Shown piece by piece: positions 22,003 to 33,835 of a DNA stretch of 64,000 nt (position 1 is its first letter; each line of letters starts with the position of its first letter). The notes beneath the pieces are model-generated. The model was given only the letters and a program-made list of their open reading frames with translations, searched no databases and was not told the origin of the DNA. Origin of the DNA: Endocalyx cinctus (lineage: Eukaryota > Ascomycota > Sordariomycetes > Amphisphaeriales > Apiosporaceae); assembly GCA_001600455.1 (NCBI GenBank), contig BCKC01000008.1, positions 2,205,345 to 2,269,344 on the forward strand, in the 5' to 3' direction. The translations under genes and the position numbers were made by a program.

Positions 22003-24200
22003 ATGTTCTATAGTCACGAGAGTACGTAAATTATACCCTACGTCCTCATATTTCCTGTTCTACCTGCTAACTGAATACTATAGTTCTGACCAGTCGCCAA
22101 TATGGCGTGGCTACTATCTGGTATGTACTATTAGTATCCAAACTCGAGAAGTCAGTCTTCGAGTAAGTAGCGATGGAAGTCTAACATATTGCCAGGCTCA
22201 TTGCGACAATCGGTAAAGGTTCAAGCGCAAAGCGTATTACTCGCAAAGCCATAGAAGGGGTCGATGTGCAGAAGGCCATCGGAAAGATTATTGAACCCGA
22301 TGCCCCTATTGCCCTTCGTCTACAGGGGAATCTCCTATTCGGTGCCTCGCGCGTGTACTATCAACAATGTGAATACATGCTCACAGATGCCAAGAAGACT
22401 AAGGCTGCCATGCAAATGTTCCTCAAGGACTTCCATAGTAATCAACTTGAACCCGATGCCGGTCGAGAAAGGTATGTCATATCCAAAATGATTCCACTCG
22501 TAATGTTGAGAAACTAAGTTAAAATCACATTCAGGCGAGAGAATCTAGTTGTTCAGAACGATCCGGCCTTCATTCCCGGTATCCCGATGCCATCCTTCGA
22601 CTTCAGTGCTATTGTGGCCAGACAAGGTAGCCAACGCACTTCATCACAGCTGTCCCCGCCTGACAGCTTTCAGTTGGGAGGCGCCGCTGCATCTGCTCGA
22701 GGTTTTCCGGTACAGATCAATTTGGATTATGCCAATTCGTCCTCTGGTGGTGGCGGATCTCCTTTCGGTTTACAAGGCTTGTCATCTTCACAAAAGCCGG
22801 ATAACGATCGCCCGTTCTTCCTGGAAGATGACGAGTTTGCCGTAGTAGGCGACGGAGGAATTGAAATTGATGAAGATGGAAACATCATCCACAATGATGG
22901 TATGCTGCCGGATGAACCTGAGCTACCACCTATGCCCTCGCCTTCACGGAAAGATCAACCTGTTGGGGATGATGAGGAAAATCGTGATCAAGTGCCAATT
23001 GTTGATGAACAAGGCGATATCATCATGGGTGAGGAGCCGCTTCCAGAAGCCGAACCTTTTCCGTCGCGTGAAGCGCAGCCTATTGGCGAGAATCAAGAGA
23101 ATCCTGTGCAACAGGAGCCTGCTCGGAGAAAAAGAAAGGCCCGCACGATGCAAGTTGATGACGTAACTCGGCTCTCCCGCAGGATCATATCAGACTGGCA
23201 GAATGACTATCTTCATAACTGTGATCGAAGGCGAAGACATGGTGGCGTTGGAGCGACACAAGCTAAAAGAAATGCGATGCTACTGACCTTCGGCCTCGGT
23301 ATCGGCAACATAGGTCAGAATGTAGGCATCCCTGGAGTCATTCACCCACTCGCTCTTGACTTTTCAGGCGACGCCCTCTTCACCACGATTACCGGACTTG
23401 AAGTAGTAGAAATACCTCGTGGTTTACGACGAAGTGCCTCCGAGGCTATCGACGCCGAAGACGAGGAAGAAGCGAGGCGTGTTCGACCCCGCCTTGAAAA
23501 GGACGACGGAGAAGAGCAAGGCCACCGTGATCAAGATGCAGGCTCTCTCATAGTCGATCCTTTTGAAGGCCAGAGTTTTGAGGTGGGCAGAGAGGCTGAA
23601 CAGCCCATGTCCGATCAGCATTCGTCAGCCAAGCCTATGCCTTGGAACCGGGGCTCTTCCGCTGTTCCTGGTTCCTCTGTCCGTGGATCAGCCCAGAAAG
23701 GTAGAGACCTGTCAAGCCCACTTGGCAATCGAGGTAGTGCACTGGATATTGTACGCTTCAGTGACGATGGACCTGTGAGCTTCGATGGATCCGATGGCTT
23801 CGATTTTGGTCCTCCAGCACCCCGCGATGATTCTTTTCTTGACGAATTTCCAGCGGCCGGAGTAGACGCGGGAGCCACGGCTATAAAAGATCCGGACACC
23901 CAGAAACAGAACGAGATACTTCGAGCTGCGCTTGACAAAGAAGGAATCAACTTTCTCGATTTCGTGCAAGAGCTCGTTCAGGAACACGGGGAGCGCCGTC
24001 GTGATGATGACAATGATTTGGGCCGTCGATGGGTTGCTTTTGATGATATGTTTGTGCCCCGTAAGACGAAGCGCGCGACAGCGGCACAAGCTTTTTATCA
24101 TACGCTATGCTTAACAACGAAGGGTCAGATGGATGTCGAGCAGGACGCTGCGCTGGATCATGATGGTATTGGTTCTATCTGGGTCGCGACTATCCGATAA
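22003..24200 (+). CDS. rec8: Rec8-type meiotic cohesin kleisin
   Basis: Four exons (22003-22021, 22084-22120, 22196-22471, 22535-24200) join in frame to 665 residues. The first exon is only 19 nt and encodes MFYSHE, the kleisin amino end. The spliced start continues ILTSRQYGVATIWLIATIG, then RITRKAIEGVDVQKAIGKII and IALRLQGNLLFGASRVYYQQ. This is the Rad21/Rec8 N-terminal domain (residues 1 to about 115) that binds the SMC3 head. The ITRKAI and DVQKA versions favour Rec8 over mitotic Rad21. The middle is acidic and Ser/Pro-rich, as expected for a separase-cleaved linker. The carboxyl end has a helical FYHTLCLTTKGQMDVEQD segment resembling the SMC1-binding winged helix, but it stops soon afterwards, so a last small intron could be missing from my model. 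Confidence 0.85.
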
Positions 24201-25218
24201 TAGTTCATTTCGAGTCTTCGGTACATCGGCACCTACATTCCAGACTCTCATGTTGGAAATGCATAGGGCTTTCGTATTTGATTATGGTGAGTGCCATGAA
24301 CGACAATTCTCGGCTTGGGTTTCCAGTTTGTGAACACTCCTAACAAGGAAACTACGGTTGGAAATAGGGAAACGGAAAGGGTATTCCTCTATACCGGGAC
24401 AATGGATATATGCCGACCACACGGTAACACCAAATTTTGCTTACTCCGTATTTCTTTTCTCATTTTAAAAGAGGAAGGCATATATACACGGCATGAAAAG
24501 CCAGAACGGATGAATATGGTAATAAGTTGAGAGAAAGCGGAAGTTTATGGCAGTGTTGTCATTTGCTCCGGCTTGGTATTACCGTGACGGGGTCTATACG
24601 CTAGATGGGTCAAAAGTGAGACGTATGGGTCCATTCAATCGAGGGGAGCCACGGCTAATATATCTCTTTCCCGAATCTTGGTAGCGCTTTCTCCTGGAAA
24701 TCTGGAAAGGAGAAGATCTGAATGGTGTTTTTTTCGCTGGCGTGGATCAAAAGAGAAGAGGACGGGCATTCGCAACCAGGCTCACCTGGTTCAAGGTGAA
24801 GAAAGACAAGAAGGATAGAAACTTTGGAGACAAAGACTTTGATACTCCTTTCTTCATGGGTGGTGGGTTGGTTTCCAATATTGCGAAACCCATATTACCT
24901 TGGCGCCTGGGAAGCGCTGAGAGCTGATCTTCGTGTTGCTATCACTGGAAATTTCAGAACGTTGGCATCTCTTCTGCCTTTACTGGAACAAAATGGATAG
25001 ATGATAGCTAAAATAAATGATATGATTGAGTATGGGAGGGATTCTATGGTCGTGATCACAAAACGGTATTTGCTTCTTATTCTTGAACGAAACGAGATCA
25101 GTATAATATTCTTCGTTATTACTATTTATGATTCTAACGTATCGACTACATACTTTCATCGCACATCATCACATACAACACTTCACGTGATATCATATTC
25201 TGACCATCTCCTCGATAT
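24201..25218. other. Intergenic region between convergent genes
   Basis: About 1 kb between the 3' ends of the rec8 and mrs6 genes. It contains only short frames without domain signatures. Confidence 0.6.
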
Positions 25219-27054
25219 TTAATCGTAGAAGTCGTCGGCATTATCGTCATCACCCATACCTTCGCGATCCGTAAAGACCATGAAGTTCTCGTCCGAGGCC
25301 TCTTCTCGCATGATCATTTTCCACGCGTCTTTGACGGCTTCAAGAGACGAGTCGTCGAACGAAAGGCCTAGAGGCAGAGAAGGAAACGTAAAATAGGAGA
25401 CAGCGCCCTGCGTCGAGCTGGAAGACTCGCGTCCGCTAGCCAACTGCTCGTATCGAAGCTTGAATAAGCAGAGAGGTCTCTCTTTACTCTCCTCACCTTC
25501 AGGGGAAGCTATCGCTGATAACATAGAATCGAGAGCAGCATCAAGTCGCGTCTGTGCGTCTGACGTGGTCGCTGTCGTGAGGTAGATTACGCCTGAGAAA
25601 TTCGATATGTTAGTCACGAGTATTTCATCAGGATATCGAAAAAGGAAATAAATGATAAATGTAAGTGCCGTCAGTTTGTCAGAGGTTAAATTTCGTCAAA
25701 GCATAGCTCAGACAATGTAGATAAGTATTCATTTGATTGGATCATCATATAGCACTTGGGGGTAACGAGAAGAAGAAAGGAGACTGGGGTTCTTACATTG
25801 ACCTGCGGGACATTCACCCGTGTCGCTCGAGTGAACAAATGCATGAATAGGCTTGTCCGAGCTAGACTCGTTGGCGGGCTCGAACGTGCCTGCTGGAAAG
25901 GAAACTACAGCTACCGCCGGCGTCGGTGCGCCTTCGACTAAGATCTCAAACAGAGACTTTAGCGGTACGTTGATTATGGCCACGAGTCGAGAGATGGACT
26001 GCGAGTTAGCTGCTAGAGTAGACTGTGACGTAATGAGTGCTTTTGTGCGAACAGATATTTCATTCGACAGAGCGAGAGAAATCTCATCGTCGGTGGCTTC
26101 CCTGCTGGCCACCTTTTCATGGGTGCCTAGCATATAAATACCACCTCCGACGGCCAAGGCACGGCACGCCACCTGGGAGACCTCACAAAGCCCGCCCCAT
26201 TTGGGGTACACGGCGCAAAAGCCGGGGCCGAACATGCCCATCGAGGTAAGGTGCCTCTGAAGCGTGGCTAACCCATCCTTGACCGAGATGTTGCCATGCA
26301 AGCTCAAGGTCAGGGCGATGATACACCTGCGTAGATTTTCGTCTAGCTTGAACTCATTGACTAGGAAGTCTATGAGTGGTGTATCTGAACGGTCTTGCCA
26401 GGTCGGTACATGTTCTTCGGAATCGTAATCGATTACGAACTTCAAGAACTTCATCAGCGAGCGCTTTGACTTGGTCGGAATCGACTTGGCGGAAAAGACG
26501 TCCTCGCGACTGCTTGGTATTCGCGTCAACCTCGGGCTGTCGCCGTCATTCTCGTAAACGAAGAACGAACCGACGGCCTGGAACTCGACCTGTCTGTAGG
26601 CACGAGACGAAACCAGCTGCGAGAGCAGCTTTGATCGTGTATGTATAATTTGCGGTGCGAGGGCTAAGGAATATGCTCTGGGGAAGGATAGACCATGAGT
26701 GGCGGCGTCGGGATGTTTCCATATATTGGCATGACTGAAAATGCCCGACGAAGAGCTCGACCCGTTCACCGCATCCGACCAGGTTTCTATCTCTTGCAAG
26801 CTAAAGGAAGCTTCATGCTCGCCATAGTAATCATTCGGGTCGAGATGGAGGATACGTTTCTCGGACCGCGATAGAGCTCTTCAATCATGGGGAGGAAAAC
26901 ATTGCTAGGTCAGTCGGATCAGAGAGGCTTATTTGTGCGATACACGACGCTATTTCATTAACCAGATTTCTTCTTACAGAGCTAGTAGGGACTGTTGGAG
27001 TCCAGTGCCACAGATGATAGCGTCCCAAGTTTCTTCACCCAGGGATTCCATCAT
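25219..27054 (-). CDS. mrs6: Rab escort protein Mrs6 (Rab geranylgeranyltransferase component A)
   Basis: Exons 27054-26978, 26878-25797 and 25592-25219 join in frame to 510 residues. The protein starts M(M)ESLGEETWDAIICGTGLQQ and continues LLALALSRSEKRILHLDPND, the GDI/REP nucleotide-binding-like motif, then YYGEHEASF. Later signatures are GMFGPGFCAVYPKWGGLCEV and the CRALAVGGGIYMLG region, typical of REP/GDI. Mrs6/REP presents newly made Rab GTPases to the geranylgeranyltransferase and delivers them to membranes. The insert and length are typical of REP rather than the shorter GDI. Two ATGs are adjacent at 27054 and 27051. The carboxyl tail is acidic (DREGMGDDDNADDFYD). The Sec2-type GEF gene, another Rab regulator, is the next gene to the right, 4.7 kb away. 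Family assignment is strong. Confidence 0.88.
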
Positions 27055-28299
27055 GAAAAAAAAAAAGAACGAAAAGTTTGCGAAAGTTTGTTAGGAATGG
27101 TTGTGCAAATTTTATTGTAGGGAAAATGAAGGTGGATACCTGTTTTGGACGCCGATATTCAACCGAAATATTGAATGGCAAAGAGGCAGCTTACTTAAGT
27201 GATTTAGTACTGGTCGGGTTAGTAAACAAGACTTACCCACAATTATTAAGTAAGCTGATAAGGTATCGTATTTTTTTTCACGATGAAGTTTTTTTCGTTC
27301 TTCTTTTTTCTCTCTTTTCTAACTACAACCTCTCGGTAACACCCGGCCTTCGCTGCTTCAAATAACTTCACAGCAATGCTGGTATTAGAAACACCTTTCA
27401 TTAGGTTTTCACGTTCAACCGAGCGGGAGAGCAAATAGTCGTCCCGTATCTACTGTCCTGGATTCTCGCGTCTGATAGGATGGTTCGAAGGGTTGATACA
27501 TTTTGAGAGATATTAAATAAAGAACCTCAACGAGTAATATGCATATTAAATGACATTATTACACTTTAGGCAGCTCTGTTTGTTATCAATTGTCTAATGT
27601 CTAGTCGTAGTACTGTTTAACGTTATCTAAATCGAGTAGATACAACCTCAAGTAAAGACGAGGATTGGAGCTGGATGCTATTCATTTTCGCATTAAGATC
27701 GCCGTTGGTTTCGGGGACGCGCAAGATGATATACAATAAAAACACTTGGAAAGCCCGTGGAAGTTTTTCGCAGCTTGCTTGATTTCTAGACTAGATCACA
27801 AGTTGGACCGTGACACGCCGCCACGGCCCTGGAGCTGTTCCACTATGACAGAATGAGTGCTTGTAAACAGGATACCGGAATGATGCAGTTCTGAAGAAGT
27901 AGAAAGCTAGCAGGAAATCGACTGGAAGAATATGTTTGAGGTTTGCAGGATATTATTCCCGGCCGGTATACCTGCGCTAACGTATGGTTGAAACGTATTC
28001 ATTCATCCGAAATGTGAACCTGAAGATTGAGGTTCGCGGGCGCGCCAAGCCTCGCCGCGTTGACGTTGAACCCAAATATATCTTGAAACGCCAGATGGCC
28101 TGGAATCTGGATGGGATATGATGCGAGCTGCTTCAATCAGGCTGGGATACTGATCGAAATATTATGTGGGTTTTACGAAACCGAAAAGGACGATTTGGGA
28201 AGACACGGACGGAGTTGGTGGTCCCTTGCTCTCTGAGGTAGGCTGCAGCCTTTAATTAGTTACAGTTACACTAACTTACATGCATCATCCGTTTGAACG

Positions 28300-28327
28300 A
28301 AAAAAAAAAAAAAAAAAAAAAAAAAAA
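28300..28327. repeat. Homopolymer A28
   Basis: An uninterrupted run of 28 A in intergenic DNA. It could be a poly(A) remnant of a retroposed element or a simple slippage tract. No flanking target duplication or coding remnant is visible. Confidence 0.8.
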
Positions 28328-31300
28328 GTGCTCTATGGAATAGAATGATTAAGACTATCATGACAGCGTTGCCCTTGCCGATTTTCTTTTTCTTTTCTTT
28401 TTCTTTCCAAGGGATATCCTGTCGTGAGATTTTACGGTTTTATCGAACGTGAATGATTATATACTTAAGACTTTCTTGTAACGAACGGCAAGACGATCCC
28501 GTGCCGTACACGAGGTGGTTCATACCAGATAATTCCTCTTAAAGCCTTAGGAGCCGGGTTAGATGCAGGTCGCGGCTGCTTGTGATAGGATAAAATGGGG
28601 TAAGACAGTATGGAGATCAAGCGGGAGACAAACGCTGATCACGGCGACCAGCAATTATGCGCTCCGTATTTGAGCTCTGAGATGACAAGATAGAGCTCCT
28701 GCAGGTTTTTTTTATCTTTTTCTTTCATAACACCACTTACGCACCTTTGGGGGCGAAATACGAAGTAGCGAAAAGTTTTATCGAAGTACCGTGACAATCA
28801 ATTTTTTTTTTCTGCTTTGACATTTTCTAAGCACAACTAACAAAATTACCTACCGGCCATCATCCGATCGTCACTAAACCAAACAACAGGTTTTTCACGA
28901 ACGAGATGATTGGCCAAGGTTATGTGATCCACTATCTTACTCCTCACCACATCCCAGTGAGGGAGCTCAAGGGATTGTTATGTTCCACACCTCGTCACGC
29001 TTTGCTTCAGTTACTCCTCAGTTGGGTCCAAGCATTTGGAAAGGAAGGAGAGGGAAAAGGGAAAAAAAAAGTCAATTTCCCCGCACCAACCTGACGCAGT
29101 GAGATCCAGGGGTTGCAGGTAATAATGAAAAAAAGAGACGATAAAGACTCGTGTTGAAGCAAATACGAGGTGATAGCTTATGATCTCGATATTGATGATG
29201 ATAGTTGCTTATTTTTAAAAGATTGCATATATATACTATGTACGTTATATGTATGTGTATATACTTGTACATAGGATATATATTTGGGATGCGTGCGAGC
29301 GTGAAACATAATAACCCGTTGGCTATAAGTGAATACCAATAAGAGGTAGTACGTACCTAGGTAGTTAAGCGCCCAAAGCAACGTGGGCTGTCAATCCCGC
29401 GACCTTATAAATTAATTGAGTGCAGTTATCTCGGCCAGGGGGAGTGGAAGCCTCAACGCGACGGACTTATGTAGTGTGCTACTGTATGTAAGAGTTGCAG
29501 ATGGATCTAGGCAATTCCGCTCGGTTCTTTGGTTGAGTCTGGTCCAATTGCGATGTATGGAGAGTCAGTTCTACCTGCATACATAGTATACCAGTACAGT
29601 TTGTAAATACAGTACACGGTCGAGACTCGTGGCGGATCTATACTAAATCTGAATTGGCGGTTAGGTGGCAGCACCCTCCACTGCCCCCAATGATGGCTCT
29701 AAAACGGTCCAAAACGTTTTGCCATTTTAGCCAATTAGTGGTATTACTAGGTACAATCCTTAGTAAATTTAGACGACGTAACGTCTTACACGTTATCCAC
29801 ACAGCCATAGTGGACTTCGTATACTGTACTGTAGTATAAAAGAATGAAAAGTAAATCCTTCAATCCACCCATCTATCTGCTAGTGTATTTATTAGATAGT
29901 CATTTTGACCGCGCGTACAATATAAAATAATTCAATGTCTTAGAAGAATATACTCTCATGACTGTAAGTGTATAACTTGTACGGAGGTATTTAATTGAGA
30001 ACTGGTATGCAAATAAGAATGGCAAAAAAAAAAAAAAAAAGAACATGAGATATTTAACGAGTAGTATTGTTACTGTTAAGGATGACGTGATGGGGTCATT
30101 TGGTGACTCGGGAAAATTTTGTGCTATCGATGATTTCATTGCTGATTAAAATCTGCTGTTTTTTTTTTTGTCTTCCTTTTCTTTTAACCTCGGAATTCAT
30201 TATATGATGATTAAATGAATATGATAAATAATAAATCACGTTCCAGTTCCAGGTCTAAACTTGCAGACTTGATCCTGATCTACACTAGTTCTGTAAATCT
30301 CGGCTAATTCATTTACAGCAATATTTTCGCTGATGAGAGCTACGCTAAAAGGTCACGATCGACTCGTTTTTATTCAGCTGAATGACCCTATCATTCTCGT
30401 GAACTGAACTTGTGCCTATCTATACATCGAGACAAATCGAGACTCATGATAGTTAACTATTTATAATTCATTATATTTCTTATCAATATTTAGAATCTGT
30501 ATACATAAAAGAATGAACAAAAAGAAAAACTCAAGTATCGACGGATAGTAAACTGATTAATAACGTTGTTTGACCGAACAGGCCGAAGCGGCGCAAAAGT
30601 CTGAAAAGGTAAGCAAGAGGTAACTCTACTTTATCTTCCCCTGTCCTATACATGTGTACATAATCTACAGTGTAACCTTGGAATTTTATAAAGTATCATT
30701 CATCTCTTATTTCCGATTTATGAAAAGCCCCCATATCCTTGTCTTTTACTTGCCTAGAAAGCTGGACCCTGTCAATACCCAATCTTCCGGTCTACCAGTA
30801 TCACTCTGTTTATATACTACTATACTTGTATACTAGTATAGATCCTGATTCCTGACTGGGAGAATACGATTCGGAATTCCCAATCAGCTACATTACGACA
30901 CACTACTGTGAATGTACAGTACAGTGAGGTAATACTTTATCAAACTAACTTATCCTATACTAGTACATACTGTGACCCCCAATTATTCAACAAATACCTT
31001 ATCCTATCCACCCATCAATTGTCATTGTAGTCGGATTTCAGAGCTTCCCCCATTCAATCTTCAATGTTCAACCTTCAATGAACATCCAGGGCAAGGGAAA
31101 AAAAAAAACATATTTCTTTCATTTTTGTTCATTGAAACAAGCCTTTAACAAGAAACAATTGGTTTCTTCTACCATACGAAGCTTTCAACATAATCGACGC
31201 CACCTGAACAAATTCCCCCTTTACCCCTAGCTATCCCATCGAACTCAAAATCCTAAATCTTACTCAATTACCCGTACACAGCCACTACCATCACCTTGTC

Positions 31301-31570
31301 TTAAATCTTACTACGTACCTACGGTTCTCACTCGCCAAACTCAATCAGCAGAGAGGAAAAAAAAAACATATTTCGCTAAACGACACGGTCCGCTACCCTC
31401 CGTTTTATGCTCAATTATTATTTCTTCTCCCGGACGCCTATAGATTATTCCCGCCTGACATAAACTTACGTCGTTGAGCTTGTTTCAGCCGATCTACTTC
31501 ACGTTGAACACGAACGCGGATAGCTGCTTGGTTCAGGACCTCTAGGTCCACCAGCCGTCAAGCTGGATCC

Positions 31571-31682
31571 GTAAGTGTTTATTCACCAATCCTTCATATC
31601 GCTCTTTTATCTTCAGTTTTTTTTTTTTTTTTTTTTTCTTAATCATATACTGTACTATTATATTTTATGTACTCGTTTACAG
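31571..31682 (+). other. Probable 5' UTR intron of the Sec2-like gene
   Basis: A consensus donor GTAAGTG at 31571 and an acceptor CGTTTACAG ending at 31682 flank a 112-nt segment containing a 21-T run. The flanking sequence has stops in reading frames leading to the downstream gene, so the intron would sit in the leader 65 bp before the start codon. Inferred from splice signals only. Confidence 0.5.
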
Positions 31683-31747
31683 CGCATCCTCATCCTGTCG
31701 CGGAGCCTTGAAAAAAAAAAAATCAAAATAGCAATCATACTAACGTG

Positions 31748-33835
31748 ATGAGGTTCAGTTTTGTCCATATGGCCATTTGGCCGCAGCACCAGAGTCCAAG
31801 CCCGTCTCCCCAGCGAAGAATGGGTCACCTGCGATCTCTATCCAGCATTTCTCACGCTCCTACGAACGGTCGCCCTAAGTCTCCTACAAAAAGATCGTCC
31901 TCGTCTGATGTGACCGAAATCTTGGACCTTAAGCTTCTTTCCACGCCTAGCCCAAGGAGAATGCCGTCGTCGCCATCTTTGATCGAAGATGAGGATCATA
32001 ATACCATCCCCGATCCTAGAATACGAGTCTCCTCCCCGGCAAACGGCCGCCTTTCCCCTACTCCTCGCCACCCAGACCTCAACGATGAAGTAGCAACCCT
32101 TAGCACGAAGCTCATCAACGCCATCAATCACCAAACCAGCCTCGACGATACGTTAGCCGCGACTCGACAAGAACTTGAAGAAGCCCGAGAACGAGTTCAG
32201 GAACTTGAGGGAATTGTCGCCAGACAAACGGAAACACTCTCAGGCGATGTTTGGATCCGAAAAACGAGCGTCGAGGCGGAGCGGAGCCAGCTTTTGCGGT
32301 GGGTTAGCGAAGAAAAGCGACTTCGTGCAGAGGTCGAAAAAGAAAAGAGGAAGATTGAGCAAGAGTTGGAAACGCTAACCGTCTCGTTATTCGAAGAAGC
32401 GAACAAGATGGTTATCACGGCTAAGGAAGAAGCAAAGAACGAACAAGAAGTTCTTCAGCGCAAGAACGATCAATTGAAAGCGCAGTTAGCCGATACCGAA
32501 GGGCTTTTGAAGTCTCAGCAAGAGCAATTGGCCGAGCTGAAACTTGTTATGGAGCAGATGACGGTTGACCTCGACGATCATAGTGGTACCGCGCCTTCCT
32601 CGCCCGGATTTAGCAAATTCGATTCCCGCGAAGATGACACCCAAATTTCCGTGGGCACTTCCCAGTCTACAGTTACCGAGTCTTGCACTCCGACCTATCC
32701 AACAAACCTCACCCATCTTCTACAGCCCGTTTTGAGGACGGATCTCTCATCCTTTGATGATTTCGTATCTCTCATAAAGACATCGAAGAAGCAACCGGTC
32801 GTAAACCGAGCGTCTTCGGGATCTTTCAGCGGGTTGAACCCAATTTTGGGTATTGCCGGGACTGGGGCTTTCTCGAGCGCATCGAACGCCTCGACGACGT
32901 CGCTCTCCACTCTTGGAACTCCGGCGTCATCCAATACTTCACCCCAGACTCCGAACACACCTGCTTCTGTTCTCAGCGCTGCCTCTGCCGCCTCAACTGC
33001 GCCTTTGCCACCCTTGAAGGAGACCAAGTTTTATAAGCGAGTTCTAAACGAAGATATCGAGCCCACGTTGCGCCTCGACGTGGCGCCTGGTCTTTCCTGG
33101 TTAGCTCGCCGGTCTGTTATCAGCGCAATGACGGAGGGCACGTTGGTTGTTGAACCTGTGCCGGCCAACGGCCCATTTGCGTCTATCAGCAAGCCCCAAT
33201 ATTACCCCTGCTCTCTTTGCGGTGACTCTAGGAAGGATGAAAAGCACATGCGCAACTACCGGTTCCGGACCAGCGAATCGGATTCGGCTCAACGCTACCC
33301 GCTCTGTAGCTACTGCCTCGGCCGCGTTCGCTCTACCTGCGATTTCCTCGGCTTCTTACGTATGGTCAAGGACGGGCACTGGCGAGCAGACGGCGACGAC
33401 GCCGAACGGGCGGCTTGGGAAGAAAGCGTCAGATTGCGCGATCAGATGTTCTGGAGCCGCATCGGAGGCGGTTTGGTGCCTATCCATACTCAACACCATG
33501 TCGGAAGCGTTGGCGAAAAAAGCGCTCGTACTAGCCAGGATGTACGCAGATCATCGGTCGATGCTAAAAAGGCGGTGGTACCCGACGAGGAATTCAAGGC
33601 GCATAACAAGTCAGCTGTACCAGCAATGACAACCAAAACCCCACATGATTCAGAGCAAACTACACCATATGTCGATGCTGCTGCGAAAGAGCAGACGGTG
33701 GCGACTGTTGATGAATCTTCTACTCCCTTAAACCCAAGGGATTCTACTTTATCTACAGAGTCTTTGAATACCGAACAGGCAAAGCAAAGACTTTCTATCA
33801 CCATCCCTAGCGCTGTGGAAGAAACAGCTACCTAG
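31748..33835 (+). CDS. sec2: Sec2-type Rab guanine nucleotide exchange factor
   Basis: A single-exon protein of 695 residues from the ATG at 31748 (an in-frame ATG at 31769 is equally possible). After a Ser/Pro-rich, probably phosphorylated amino end comes a long coiled coil (about residues 115-275). It contains TVSLFEEANKMVITAKEEA, the signature of the Sec2p/Rabin GEF domain that activates Sec4/Rab8 on secretory vesicles. The carboxyl half has a compact conserved domain with two CxxC pairs (Cys488/Cys491 and Cys520/Cys523) that may bind zinc, in the region YYPCSLCGD ... YPLCSYCLGRVRS. The tail is disordered. A role in polarised exocytosis is inferred from the family. The 5' leader probably contains an intron. 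Confidence 0.85.
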   Translation: MRFSFVHMAIWPQHQSPSPSPQRRMGHLRSLSSISHAPTNGRPKSPTKRSSSSDVTEILDLKLLSTPSPRRMPSSPSLIEDEDHNTIPDPRIRVSSPANGRLSPTPRHPDLNDEVATLSTKLINAINHQTSLDDTLAATRQELEEARERVQELEGIVARQTETLSGDVWIRKTSVEAERSQLLRWVSEEKRLRAEVEKEKRKIEQELETLTVSLFEEANKMVITAKEEAKNEQEVLQRKNDQLKAQLADTEGLLKSQQEQLAELKLVMEQMTVDLDDHSGTAPSSPGFSKFDSREDDTQISVGTSQSTVTESCTPTYPTNLTHLLQPVLRTDLSSFDDFVSLIKTSKKQPVVNRASSGSFSGLNPILGIAGTGAFSSASNASTTSLSTLGTPASSNTSPQTPNTPASVLSAASAASTAPLPPLKETKFYKRVLNEDIEPTLRLDVAPGLSWLARRSVISAMTEGTLVVEPVPANGPFASISKPQYYPCSLCGDSRKDEKHMRNYRFRTSESDSAQRYPLCSYCLGRVRSTCDFLGFLRMVKDGHWRADGDDAERAAWEESVRLRDQMFWSRIGGGLVPIHTQHHVGSVGEKSARTSQDVRRSSVDAKKAVVPDEEFKAHNKSAVPAMTTKTPHDSEQTTPYVDAAAKEQTVATVDESSTPLNPRDSTLSTESLNTEQAKQRLSITIPSAVEETAT

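Larger units (their letters stand above)
27055..31747. other. Long gene-poor interval
   Basis: About 4.7 kb, mostly AT-rich, upstream of both mrs6 (leftward) and the Sec2-like gene (rightward). It holds a 28-A run at 28300-28327, shorter homopolymers and scattered tetranucleotide words (for example GTACCTAGGTAG near 29353). At the right end is a probable 5' UTR intron (31571-31682). Open frames are all short (under 100 codons) and none shows a recognisable motif. I also looked for tRNA-like B-box arms and found none that pairs. Confidence 0.55.
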
